A program made the position numbers and the translations under genes. Shown here piece by piece: positions 10,501 through 17,442 of a stretch of 64,000 nt of DNA. Source of the DNA: Larkinella punicea (GTDB lineage: Bacteria > Bacteroidota > Bacteroidia > Cytophagales > Spirosomataceae); NCBI RefSeq assembly GCF_003334855.1, contig NZ_QOWE01000028.1:59721-123720 (forward strand), read 5' to 3'. Positions within the stretch are counted from its first letter, which is position 1. Every line of letters starts with the position of its first letter. The notes under the pieces were generated by a model. It was not told the DNA's origin and made no database searches. It saw nothing but the letters and a program-made list of their open reading frames with translations.

Positions 10501-11190
10501 AGCCGCTAGATCATACCTGCCCTTTTTATTATACTCCCTTGACATTACCCCGATCAACCCTAGATATCGTTCACTGTATTTTTTATAATCCGGATGTGTC
10601 GGCTGCAATCGCAATCCCTTATAAATTAAAAATCCGGCCACAGGGGCTTTTTTCTGATCCAATGCCAATACGAGTGCATTGTCGTTAGTTACCTTCAAAT
10701 CTGCCCCTCGTTCAGCCAGATAAGTCAGTATCGCCAAATGGCCATTAAAAGCCGCCCACTCCACCGGTGTCCAGCCGTCATTCTTACCGGTTTCAGGATT
10801 AAATTCCGGCCCGTTTATAGGTAATTTCAGCGTTTCGAGCAAATACCGCAGCAGAGGCAACTTGTTCAGTCCGGCGGCCAGGCCCGTCAGGCTCCCGTAG
10901 TAAGAACTGGTGTCGGCAGAAATGATGCCCCGGCACTCGGTTTTGGCTCCGCGTTGTACCAGAAGCTTCACCACGGCAGTATCGGCTTTAAAACACGCCC
11001 ACATCAGGGGAGTGGCCCCCAATGAGTCGGTGGCATTCGGATTAGCTCCGGCCTTGAGAGCGGTTTGCACCCCGGCGGGGTTGTTCTGGCGGATGGCGGT
11101 TAGCAGACGCGGGTCAATCTGAGCCTGCACCAGCAGCGGCATCAACAAAAAAAGAAGTCCGAATCGACCTGACCGGGAAAGTGTTGGCAT
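7579..11190 (-). CDS. Ankyrin-TPR-CHAT protease-like protein
   Basis: Signal peptide (MPTLSRSGRFGLLFLLMPLL, then VQAQ), ankyrin repeats at about residues 25-190 (for example GATPLMWACFKADTAVVKLL), a long TPR array at about 205-600 of the 42-residue kinesin-light-chain type (DKALPLYIECKTIQERVG and similar), and a C-terminal CHAT domain. The CHAT dyad is His1008 in VLHIATHGFFF and Cys1117 in VVLSACETGLG. CHAT is a caspase relative; TPR-CHAT proteins are known partners in type III-E CRISPR and gasdermin defence, but no such genes are present here. The ATG at 11190 is chosen because an in-frame TTG at 11220 lies upstream of the -10 box of the promoter at 11211-11238 and adds residues before the signal peptide. 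Domain calls firm; targets unknown. Confidence 0.9.
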   Translation of the reverse strand: MPTLSRSGRFGLLFLLMPLLVQAQIDPRLLTAIRQNNPAGVQTALKAGANPNATDSLGATPLMWACFKADTAVVKLLVQRGAKTECRGIISADTSSYYGSLTGLAAGLNKLPLLRYLLETLKLPINGPEFNPETGKNDGWTPVEWAAFNGHLAILTYLAERGADLKVTNDNALVLALDQKKAPVAGFLIYKGLRLQPTHPDYKKYSERYLGLIGVMSREYNKKGRYDLAAYFAELRRAIYAQTVSQTDGLYAVMVNDIAVLERGMGHYDKALSLGLEALGICERAVGKETRTYVSILAGLSTVYDNLDRYDKSLETCKEALSIGGRVFGNIHPSYALLCNNMAHSYEQKGEYDKALPLYIECKTIQERVGLKRDPDYTSTLNNLAVLYDKMGQFDKALPLFLDCLKIQEEILGKQHFLYVTTLHNLASLYNEMGKSDEALKLYKEVLAVIKNSNLGQDHYATTLADIASQYKGRGLHTEADSLLKESQRIREAVLGKEHTAYVNSLLKRAYFYKEDGQYDKALSLLQESLTVSEKFQGKMHPDYIAIQVRLATLYKGRRQYQPALELYLEALKNTEKVLGKWHPDYAEIQYELADLYEETREFKKAASLLIETRQQYKNQLLKNSTILSEKALIQFQLQFDRKDFTYSLARQTRDVSLIDQSYNDLLLSKGIGLMAGQQFNRLLGQIKDTATVRLLTRHRDTQELLNRQLTVPLRQQRGVDSLQRLSDGLEQQLVMRLPEYRESFNVLKMEWPEVQRALGNDEAAIEFVVYDFYHNKYAPGIRGIVYAALVLRPGYRHPKFIHLGKEGDLDELLITDTESPAQINDLYRGGVAERGNDKTQLARGRALSRLIWQPLDSLLQGVKTVYVSPAGRLHQIALAALPYPADTNQRMADRFQIREVGSTRVVALRNAQIERPFAEKSFKTSLYGGITYDANKGRSSSQKIDQSIDNKIVKAWDYLPGTQIEIDALRRLLPPAHTTFLNREAATEGSVKALSGRAPSVLHIATHGFFFPPPPVPQNVIEIPPGDNITIDVRELSEKARKEREAAKRLADASDDRSRFQFSENPLLRSGLVMAGANYVWKGGTPIEGVDDGILTAYELSNLNLRGTELVVLSACETGLGQVRGSEGVYGLQRAVKMAGARYLLMSLWRVSDQETAEYMTLFYGQLLKKGSVPAAYDYAQSQMRTRHPKEPFKWAAFVLVE

Positions 11191-11210
11191 ACAAACAGGA
11201 TTTTCATCTA

Positions 11211-11238
11211 TATTCGCCAATTCGGTGAAATAGTAACA
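11211..11238 (-). promoter_or_regulatory. ECF-type promoter of the ankyrin-TPR-CHAT gene
   Basis: Minus strand: TGTTACTAT (11230-11238), 13-nt spacer, CGAATA (11211-11216), 21 bases before the ATG at 11190. It is the most divergent of the seven copies but keeps the core TGTTAC and GAATA and the spacing. It decides the start codon of the gene. Confidence 0.65.
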
Positions 11239-11255
11239 TCAAAACGCTGTTTTTT

Positions 11256-14042
11256 TTGATCCGCCATTCTTTTCTGCCGCTCCGAGCCTGGCTGCTGCTT
11301 TTACTTGCCCCGCTGGGGATGCTCCCTGCCCTGGCGCAGTCGGCAGAGGCTCTGCAACGGGAGGGCAACGCCATCTACCGCACCGAGCCCGCCAAAGCCC
11401 TCCGGCTCTTCGGTCAGGCGCGGCAACTGGCGCTCCGGCACAAACAAGCCGACCTTGCCGCCAACATCCGCGTGGACGAAGCCACGGTGTATAACGTGAT
11501 GTACGATAACTACCAGCAGTCGACCACGATTTGCCGGGCCGGGCTGCAACTAAGCCCGCTGGCCGACAGCACCCGGTTTAAACTCTGGGCCAGTTTGGGT
11601 GAGTTGTACCACCTGCGAAACCGCCCCGACTCGCTGAACTGGTTCTGGCAACGCGCCAACGCCCTGCTGACGGCCCGGCACGCCCTCGAACGGGAAACAC
11701 CTGCCTACGTAGCTGTATTCTGGAGTAACCAGGGTATGGCTTACCTGGAACAAGGCGACTACCGACGGGCTGAAACCTGTTTTCAGAAACGGCTCCTGCT
11801 ACTGGCCAACCAGAATACCCTTACCCGTCAGGCCATCGCTGAAAATCAGTTCGCTTATTTCTACCTCCAAACAAACCAGCCTGCTCTCGCTGACTCGCTC
11901 TTTCGCGCATCGCTACAACATTACACCGCTCCGGATCTCACGCGGGGATGGTTACTGCTGGGTCTGATTGAGTGTCGATTACACCAAAAGCGGACCGATT
12001 CGGTCTTGCTGTTCGTGCGTGAAGCGAGGCAATGCGTACGACGGGCGGGGGCCGATGGAGCCGAACTGGCTGCTTACCTCAATCAGTCGCTGGGTAAGTA
12101 CCGGGAACAAAAAAACCAGCTAGTCAGGGCAAAGGGTTTGTTTGCCCGGTCGTTGGTAATGAGCCAACGGCTGGCGGCATCGTACCGGTTACAGTGGCGT
12201 GGTTTGATGGCGATGAGTCGGATTGCCCGGCAGCAGAACGACCTGCCCGGCGCACTGGCCTTTGCCCAGCGGGCTATCCAGCAGGCCAGCATCCGGTTTC
12301 AAAGCGCCGACCTGAGCCAGAATCCCGCCCCCGGTGATTTTTTAAATGGACCTGACCTCTTCGAATCGCTTTGTCAGAAAGCCCGCTTGCTCCGATCGGC
12401 GGGAGAAATCCCCAACCACCTGCGCCTGGCCGACCAAACTTTTGAGCGGGCCTTTGCCCTCAGCGACCTGTTGCAGGGGTCATACAGTTCAGAACTGACC
12501 AAATTATTTGTGCAGGAAAAACTCCGCCCAGCCTATCGCGAAGCCGTCGCTGTCGCCTACGCCCGTTACCGGCAGCAGCCCGACCCCGCCACGCTCGCAA
12601 CCTTGCTGCACCGGCAGGAACAGGGCAACGCGTCGGTTTTGCACGAACTGCTCCAAACATTGCAAAAACCGTATGCCAACGCGCCCCCGCACCTGATTGA
12701 AGCTCTGCAACAGGCCAAAAGTCGGTTATCGGAGGCCAAAACCGTCTGGGTCGAACGTAATCAGGCGGGTGTACAGCAATCCATTGATCCTGACCTGGTC
12801 AACGCCGAACTGGCCTGGAGCCGCGCCTACCAGAAGCTACAGCCCTACAGTCGGCATCTCCCCACGCAACCCAATGAACTAAAGCACCTGCAAAGCCGCC
12901 TGGATCGCCAAACCGCCTTCTTACAGTACAGCCTTACGCCCGACTCACTGCTGCTGACGGTGGTGAAGGCGAATACGGTTCGGGTGCAGTTGTTGCCCAT
13001 TAGCGGAGCCGACCTGAACCGGCTGAGTGTCCTCCTCCGGCGCGAAGCCTACCGCAATCCCGATCCGTTTCAATACGCCGGTCAGGCCACGGCGCGGGCC
13101 TTGTTCGAGCGGCTCCTGGGTCCCGTCTGGACGGATTTACAAGGCATCACCCGACTGATGATCGTGCGCGACGGGCCGCTGCACTACGTTCCCTTTGAGG
13201 TGCTGGAAACGGGCCTTCGCCCGGATGATTACCTGCTGCGCTATGCTGCCATCACCTACGCGTACGCGATGAACCGGGTAGCCGAAGGCCAGGGATCTCG
13301 CCCGGACGGGAATCCATCGGTGCTGAGTATGGCGCCATTTGCCGTAACAAAAACCGCCCTGGCAACCGTTCGGCAATGGGGCTACGAACCTCTGGCGGGG
13401 TCAGATGTTGAAGCCGAGGTGTTGTCGGGAACCCATTCAACGGCAAACAACGCCAGCAAAAGCACTTTTCTGGCCCTGCTTCCCCAACACCAGTTGCTGC
13501 ACCTGGCCACCCATGCCGAAGCCAGCGATACCGACCCCGGTAATTCCAACATTGCGTTTTTCCCCGCCGATTCGTCGCACCGGCTCTATGCCCACGAACT
13601 GGATTTACTGGATTTGCGGCACATCCGGTTGGCGGTGCTGAGTGCCTGCCGCACCGGAAGCGGCCAATTCCACGAGGGCGAAGGACTCCTGAGCCTCAGC
13701 CGGGCTTTCGCTTCTGCCGGTTGCCCGCAGGTGATCACCTCGCTCTGGAATGCCAACGACGGTACCACGGCGACCCTGACACGACTGTTTTATGAAGAAC
13801 TCCGGCGCGGCCAACCGACGGATGTAGCCTTGCAACAGGCCAAGCTCCGGTTTCTGACGATGCAGGCGACGGCCGGCGCATTTACCCCACCGCATTTTTG
13901 GGCTCACCTGATCCTGATGGGCAACCACCAGCCCGTTTACCCAGGCACGTCCGGGTGGCTCTGGAGCTGGCTGGGATTTGGCATTACGGTTTTTCTGGGT
14001 TTTTCTACGTATATATTATACCGTTACTATCAATTACACTAA
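11256..14042 (+). CDS. TPR-CHAT protein with C-terminal membrane anchor
   Basis: Signal peptide at residues 1-28 (leucine-rich core, LPALAQ end), degenerate TPR-like helices at about 35-450, and a CHAT domain at about 560-890 with His753 in LLHLATHAEA and Cys798 in AVLSACRTGSG. A single transmembrane helix near residues 900-920 (WLWSWLGFGITVFLGF) leaves a short cytoplasmic tail, so the CHAT domain probably faces the periplasm tethered to the inner membrane. The start is TTG; the next in-frame ATG would destroy the signal peptide. It is divergent from the ankyrin-TPR-CHAT gene with a very short gap, and I see no ECF-type promoter for it. Its 3' end overlaps the convergent anti-sigma-like gene by four bases. 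The architecture resembles the many Bacteroidota and cyanobacterial CHAT-TPR proteins of unknown role. Confidence 0.87.
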   Translation: MIRHSFLPLRAWLLLLLAPLGMLPALAQSAEALQREGNAIYRTEPAKALRLFGQARQLALRHKQADLAANIRVDEATVYNVMYDNYQQSTTICRAGLQLSPLADSTRFKLWASLGELYHLRNRPDSLNWFWQRANALLTARHALERETPAYVAVFWSNQGMAYLEQGDYRRAETCFQKRLLLLANQNTLTRQAIAENQFAYFYLQTNQPALADSLFRASLQHYTAPDLTRGWLLLGLIECRLHQKRTDSVLLFVREARQCVRRAGADGAELAAYLNQSLGKYREQKNQLVRAKGLFARSLVMSQRLAASYRLQWRGLMAMSRIARQQNDLPGALAFAQRAIQQASIRFQSADLSQNPAPGDFLNGPDLFESLCQKARLLRSAGEIPNHLRLADQTFERAFALSDLLQGSYSSELTKLFVQEKLRPAYREAVAVAYARYRQQPDPATLATLLHRQEQGNASVLHELLQTLQKPYANAPPHLIEALQQAKSRLSEAKTVWVERNQAGVQQSIDPDLVNAELAWSRAYQKLQPYSRHLPTQPNELKHLQSRLDRQTAFLQYSLTPDSLLLTVVKANTVRVQLLPISGADLNRLSVLLRREAYRNPDPFQYAGQATARALFERLLGPVWTDLQGITRLMIVRDGPLHYVPFEVLETGLRPDDYLLRYAAITYAYAMNRVAEGQGSRPDGNPSVLSMAPFAVTKTALATVRQWGYEPLAGSDVEAEVLSGTHSTANNASKSTFLALLPQHQLLHLATHAEASDTDPGNSNIAFFPADSSHRLYAHELDLLDLRHIRLAVLSACRTGSGQFHEGEGLLSLSRAFASAGCPQVITSLWNANDGTTATLTRLFYEELRRGQPTDVALQQAKLRFLTMQATAGAFTPPHFWAHLILMGNHQPVYPGTSGWLWSWLGFGITVFLGFSTYILYRYYQLH

Positions 14043-14734
14043 GGTGCCAGTTTTTTCCAGCGAATTTGCCACCAGACCTTCCAGCGATCGGTTCGATTGA
14101 TGGGATACACCGGCTCCCCTGACTGGTCGAGCAACTGAAACGTCGCATCGGCATTGTCGGGCTGGTTGTTCAGAAGATACGCGTTCAGCAAGTGCCACTG
14201 CACCGCCTGCCGGAAATACGGCCGCAGGCTGTCGGCCCGCGACAGCGTCTCCAGCGAGGGAATGGCCATTTCGGGTTGCCCATTGGCCAGAAACGCCTGC
14301 GCATCGAAAAAGTCGCGGTAAAACGCCCGCTGCCGGGGGGTCAGGTCGGTCTCCTGCAAATCGTCGCCCGACGCCCGGTAGCGTTGGGTTAGCGTCACGT
14401 CGTCGCGGTAGCTTTGCAGATCAACCCGGTCGAAGGTCAGGTACGCCAGTCCCAACCCGATCAAAACCATTCCGCTCACCACGACCCGCCCCAGGCGCCA
14501 CCGGCGGAGTGGCTGGCGGTGCGCCAATTCGTGCCGGACGGTTTTCCGAACGGTATGTTCCAAACTTAAGATCCTCAGGGCCTCATCGGCGGTTTGCAGC
14601 CGGAGAGCGGTTTCCCGAAAGTCGGCATCGCGGGCCAGTTCCTGTTCAAAAACCAGCCGCTCGGCAGCCGGTAATTTGTTCTGGTAGTAGGCTTCGATCC
14701 ATTCCCATTGTTGTACTTGATCGGTTGGTCGCAT
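14039..14734 (-). CDS. Putative anti-sigma factor (one-TM)
   Basis: 231 residues. The N-terminal cytoplasmic part (about 1-85) is helical and acidic (WEWIEAYYQNKLPAAERLVF), followed by one TM helix at about 87-104 (VVVSGMVLIGLGLAYLTF) and a C-terminal region (about 105-231) that looks like TPR-type helices and should be periplasmic. This is the usual layout of Bacteroidota proteins encoded directly after ECF sigma genes, and it starts 97 bases downstream of the sigma gene on the same strand. The N-terminus resembles that of the one-TM protein at 16810-17442 (FIEAFLAGKLDASAQALV), so both are probably sigma partners. No zinc-finger anti-sigma motif (HxxxCxxC) is present. Inferred role: membrane-bound regulator of the adjacent sigma factor. 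Confidence 0.65.
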   Translation of the reverse strand: MRPTDQVQQWEWIEAYYQNKLPAAERLVFEQELARDADFRETALRLQTADEALRILSLEHTVRKTVRHELAHRQPLRRWRLGRVVVSGMVLIGLGLAYLTFDRVDLQSYRDDVTLTQRYRASGDDLQETDLTPRQRAFYRDFFDAQAFLANGQPEMAIPSLETLSRADSLRPYFRQAVQWHLLNAYLLNNQPDNADATFQLLDQSGEPVYPINRTDRWKVWWQIRWKKLAP

Positions 14735-14831
14735 AACAGATGTGGTTTGTGGGGAGCGGGCCGAAGCCCTTGCTCCTGGTGTTTTTAGTCAATCATCCGT
14801 TCGGAATCAGAACGGTTTCGGTACGGGCAAA

Positions 14832-15386
14832 TCACTCAGCCCGACCGTTTTTTTTGCGCAGGATTTCACCCAGTCGCAGCATACAGCGGTATTTCCGCAC
14901 TTTAGCCGCTTCCATCGTGATCTCCAGCAGGCGGGCAATCTCCTCCATGGAATAGCCCTCCCAGTAAAACAGTTTGAGTAGTCGCTGGCAGGCCTGACCC
15001 AGCCGCGCCAGAGCCTCTTCCAGATCCGGGAGCCGACGGTCTTCGGTGAATGCGTCGCTGGTCCGGTTTTCATCAAGATCGCCGGGTACGACCACCGACC
15101 GTCTTTGCAGCGTTCTCAGCCATTTATTCCGCACAATGGTCGTCGCATACGCATCCAGCGCTACATCGGGCCGAACCTGATAGCTGCCCGACCGGACCTG
15201 CTGCCAAACAGCCAGCACCGTATCCTGCACCACATCATCGACATCCGAACGGGTTCCGCTGTTGCCCAGCACCATGCGCCGGGCAATCACGTTGACCCGC
15301 CGGGTTAGCAGGCGGATCGCACCGGCCAGTCGGCGCGGGTCGTCTGAGCAGAGGTCTTCGTAGAGCTTTTGGTCCTGGCTGGTCAT
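14832..15386 (-). CDS. ECF-type RNA polymerase sigma factor
   Basis: 184 residues with the two ECF domains. Region 2 at about 20-95 includes SDVDDVVQDTVLAVWQQV and YATTIVRNKWLRTLQRR (the -10 recognition helix), and region 4 at about 120-178 includes CQRLLKLFYWEGYSMEEIAR followed by LLEITMEAAKVRKYRC as the -35 binding helix-turn-helix. Its own gene carries the TGTTACATT-N13-GGAATA promoter found in front of six other units in the locus, which suggests autoregulation and makes this the most likely factor recognising that motif. The putative anti-sigma gene follows on the same strand. Sigma family call firm; assignment to the motif is inference. Confidence 0.92.
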   Translation of the reverse strand: MTSQDQKLYEDLCSDDPRRLAGAIRLLTRRVNVIARRMVLGNSGTRSDVDDVVQDTVLAVWQQVRSGSYQVRPDVALDAYATTIVRNKWLRTLQRRSVVVPGDLDENRTSDAFTEDRRLPDLEEALARLGQACQRLLKLFYWEGYSMEEIARLLEITMEAAKVRKYRCMLRLGEILRKKNGRAE

Positions 15387-15413
15387 GCGGCAGCGAATTG
15401 GGTTTCACACACC

Positions 15414-15441
15414 TATTCCGCGATAGCCGAGGAATGTAACA
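15414..15441 (-). promoter_or_regulatory. ECF-type promoter of the sigma factor gene
   Basis: Minus strand: TGTTACATT (15433-15441), 13-nt spacer, GGAATA (15414-15419), 28 bases before the ATG. Its presence upstream of the sigma gene itself implies positive autoregulation. Confidence 0.75.
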
Positions 15442-15576
15442 TTTTTTTCAGGCGGGTTGTGATTTTTTTTTCGAAGCCGGGCATACACCCTCGAAACCCT
15501 GCTTCGAAAGCTTTTAGCGGACGTCCCGGAGCCGGTTTTCACCAACCAATAAACGACCCGTAAAAGGGTATCGGCT

Positions 15577-15765
15577 ATGCAAAAAAAGACCAAAGCTTCG
15601 ACTATGGGCTGGATGGGCATGTGCGGATTGGTGGTGATGCTGGCGATGAGTGCCTGCGAATCGGTGGCGGTTGAACCCGCTCCGGCCGAAACGCAGCCCA
15701 CTGTCCGCGTGACTTCCGCCGACGAAGACCCACCAGACCGACCTGGCAAGCCGCCCGGACGGTAA
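15577..15765 (+). CDS. Small putative lipoprotein
   Basis: 62 residues: a charged N-terminus, a hydrophobic segment (MCGLVVMLAMSAC) ending in a plausible lipobox Cys at about residue 27, then a short Pro/Glu-rich tail. An AAAAGGG stretch ten bases upstream may serve as ribosome binding site, and a strong stem-loop terminator follows the stop codon at once, both favouring a real gene. It lies between the ECF sigma gene (divergent) and the second sigma-like gene. No homology recognised; the function could be a surface or periplasmic sensor peptide, but this is a guess. Confidence 0.55.
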   Translation: MQKKTKASTMGWMGMCGLVVMLAMSACESVAVEPAPAETQPTVRVTSADEDPPDRPGKPPGR

Positions 15766-15770
15766 AAAAC

Positions 15771-15812
15771 AGCCGCCACGTTACGGGAGTGTAATGTGGC
15801 GGCTTTTTCTTT
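15771..15812 (+). terminator. Rho-independent terminator after the small lipoprotein gene
   Basis: Stem AGCCGCCACGTTA (15771-15783) pairs with TAATGTGGCGGCT (15792-15804) with one G-U pair and an 8-base loop, followed by a T-rich run. Confidence 0.85.
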
Positions 15813-15841
15813 ACTTTGTGGCTTAATCGTTCCCGTTCCTG

Positions 15842-16813
15842 ATGGCTGCCCCCCCGCGTACTCCCGACGACCTCCCGCTGTATCTATCACAAATCGAACC
15901 CGTTATTGCTCAGACCCTGGCGACTGACTTTGCCCATTTGTCCGAAACAGCTATCGACCTGATTATGGGCAAGACGATTGAGACGGCGCTCCACATCCGG
16001 CGCGTGGCCACCAAACAGCGGCTGCACCAGGCCGCTTTTGCGCAACGGCTGACCCGGGAGCAGGCGCAGGTCTGGCTGACCGTACACGGTACATCCCGAA
16101 AGCAGGCGGAAGCCATGAACCAGATTATGGCCGAAAATCAGGCCACCGTCCAGCGGTTTTTAAGTGCCTATACCTTTCGGACCACCGACCAGCAACAAGA
16201 GGTTCTGAACGACAGTTTCAGGGTGTTTTTTGAAATGATCGCCAACCAAAAACCGGTGGTGGCCCTCATCTCAACCGTCGTGAAGGGAATTGCCCGCTAT
16301 AAGGCCCTAAAACAATTGGGCATCAATCGAAAAGATTCGTGGCAATGGCTCGAAACACCCTATGAATCGGATGGAGACGACGACATCGGAACTTTCGACT
16401 ACCCCGTCCCACCCGATGACAGTCAGGAACCAGACAGTGTCGATCTTCACCTGCGGTTCGAAGAGGTTGTCCGGGAAAATACAACACCAGGTCGACCCGA
16501 TGAGGAAAGACCCCTCCTCAAACGAATTGACTATACAGAACTCCAGCGCTCCATTGCTGATTGTTTCAAGAAGTTACAGGACCGACGGCAATTGTTGCTG
16601 CGGCTCAAATACGCCTTCTGGAAAGGCTATGATAAAGTCCTGCTGAGCGACGAAGACATAGACAGTAGTTTCGACAAATTAACCATGGAACAAATTGCCG
16701 CAATGGCCGGCTACAAGGACGCCCACACCGCCAGTGTACGCCTGAAAGAAACCCGGCAAAAGATTTATGATTGCCTGAAAAGCAAACTTAACATTACCCC
16801 TTCAGCCCAATGA
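15842..16813 (+). CDS. Divergent sigma-70-like protein with N-terminal extension
   Basis: 323 residues, not matched to a named family by eye. A segment at about 115-165 (VLNDSFRVFFEMI, then ARYKALKQLGI) reads like a degenerate sigma region 2 in Cytophagales ECF factors. A segment at about 240-315 (QLLLRLKYAFWKGYD, LTMEQIAAMAGY, ASVRLKETRQKIYDCLK) reads like region 4 with its helix-turn-helix. Between them lies an acidic insert of about 75 residues, and the N-terminus carries an extra helical domain of about 110 residues. Typical ECF factors are 170-210 residues, so this is long. Its stop codon overlaps the start of the next gene as ATGA, implying translational coupling to a one-TM anti-sigma-like protein, which supports a sigma role. 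The alternative is a DNA-binding regulator that has lost core polymerase binding. Confidence 0.6.
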   Translation: MAAPPRTPDDLPLYLSQIEPVIAQTLATDFAHLSETAIDLIMGKTIETALHIRRVATKQRLHQAAFAQRLTREQAQVWLTVHGTSRKQAEAMNQIMAENQATVQRFLSAYTFRTTDQQQEVLNDSFRVFFEMIANQKPVVALISTVVKGIARYKALKQLGINRKDSWQWLETPYESDGDDDIGTFDYPVPPDDSQEPDSVDLHLRFEEVVRENTTPGRPDEERPLLKRIDYTELQRSIADCFKKLQDRRQLLLRLKYAFWKGYDKVLLSDEDIDSSFDKLTMEQIAAMAGYKDAHTASVRLKETRQKIYDCLKSKLNITPSAQ

Positions 16814-17442
16814 TTACGGACGAAAATAAATGGACCTTTATCGAGGCATTCCTGGCCGGAAAACTCGATGCGTCGGCGCAGGCCCTGGTTCGGCAGAAGA
16901 TAGACGAGGATCCGGTTTTCCGAACCGATGTGCTGATTCAACAGGCGCTTAACCGCGAAATCGAAGCGCAGAAACAGGCCGAAGACCGCGAAATCGTAGC
17001 GCAGTTCATGGCGAACCGGCCGAAGCGAGGCATCGTGAAGCCGCTGCCGATACCGATTTGGCGACAAACCTGGTTCCGGGCCGCAGCCGTCCTCGTTCTG
17101 GTGGTGGGCTTAGGCTGGCTGGCCTACAACAACCGCGCTCCGGAAATGCTGGCGGTTGAAATTCCGTATGACCAACGGGACTTTGGGATGGCAACTGACA
17201 CCTCAGTTAACCGAACGACTTTTTCGGTTGAATTCAACAGCCGGGGGCCGTCGGGGGGCGAATACAGCAGCGGTGAAGGCCGTATCCAGCTTTTCCTGCC
17301 TGAGCTGCCTGCCGATGCAAAACAATGGATTCTGAGCGATCGGCGTGAGGGCGACTATTTGCTCAGAACGCCCCAGGGAAAATCCTACCAGCTTGATAAA
17401 CAAACCTCTGGCGAACGAAAACCGCTTTTACCGATTAATTAG
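16810..17442 (+). CDS. Putative anti-sigma factor (one-TM), partner of the divergent sigma-like protein
   Basis: 210 residues: a cytoplasmic helical N-terminus (about 1-75, KWTFIEAFLAGKLDASAQ), one TM helix at about 80-97 (FRAAAVLVLVVGLGWLAY) and a periplasmic C-terminal domain of about 110 residues (FSVEFNSRGPSGGEYSSGEG). The start codon overlaps the upstream stop by four bases. The N-terminus resembles that of the one-TM protein next to the ECF sigma gene. The 3' end overlaps the convergent M48-like gene by eight bases. Role inferred from layout and coupling. Confidence 0.6.
   Translation: MITDENKWTFIEAFLAGKLDASAQALVRQKIDEDPVFRTDVLIQQALNREIEAQKQAEDREIVAQFMANRPKRGIVKPLPIPIWRQTWFRAAAVLVLVVGLGWLAYNNRAPEMLAVEIPYDQRDFGMATDTSVNRTTFSVEFNSRGPSGGEYSSGEGRIQLFLPELPADAKQWILSDRREGDYLLRTPQGKSYQLDKQTSGERKPLLPIN

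Noticed and set aside
11190..11256. ECF-type promoter for the plus-strand CHAT gene
   Set aside because: I searched the plus strand of the short gap and the end of the neighbouring gene and saw no TGTTAC-N16-GAATA; expression control of that gene stays unknown.
7579..14042. Link of TPR-CHAT proteins to type III-E CRISPR (Craspase)
   Set aside because: No Cas7-11, Csx30 or array in the window, and these proteins carry export signals.
15811..15818. TTACTTTG as -7 box for the divergent sigma-like gene
   Set aside because: One mismatch and no -33 element at the expected distance; too weak to call.
15405..15890. 161-codon open frame on the minus strand
   Set aside because: Crosses a terminator, the small lipoprotein gene and the sigma promoter; no domain.
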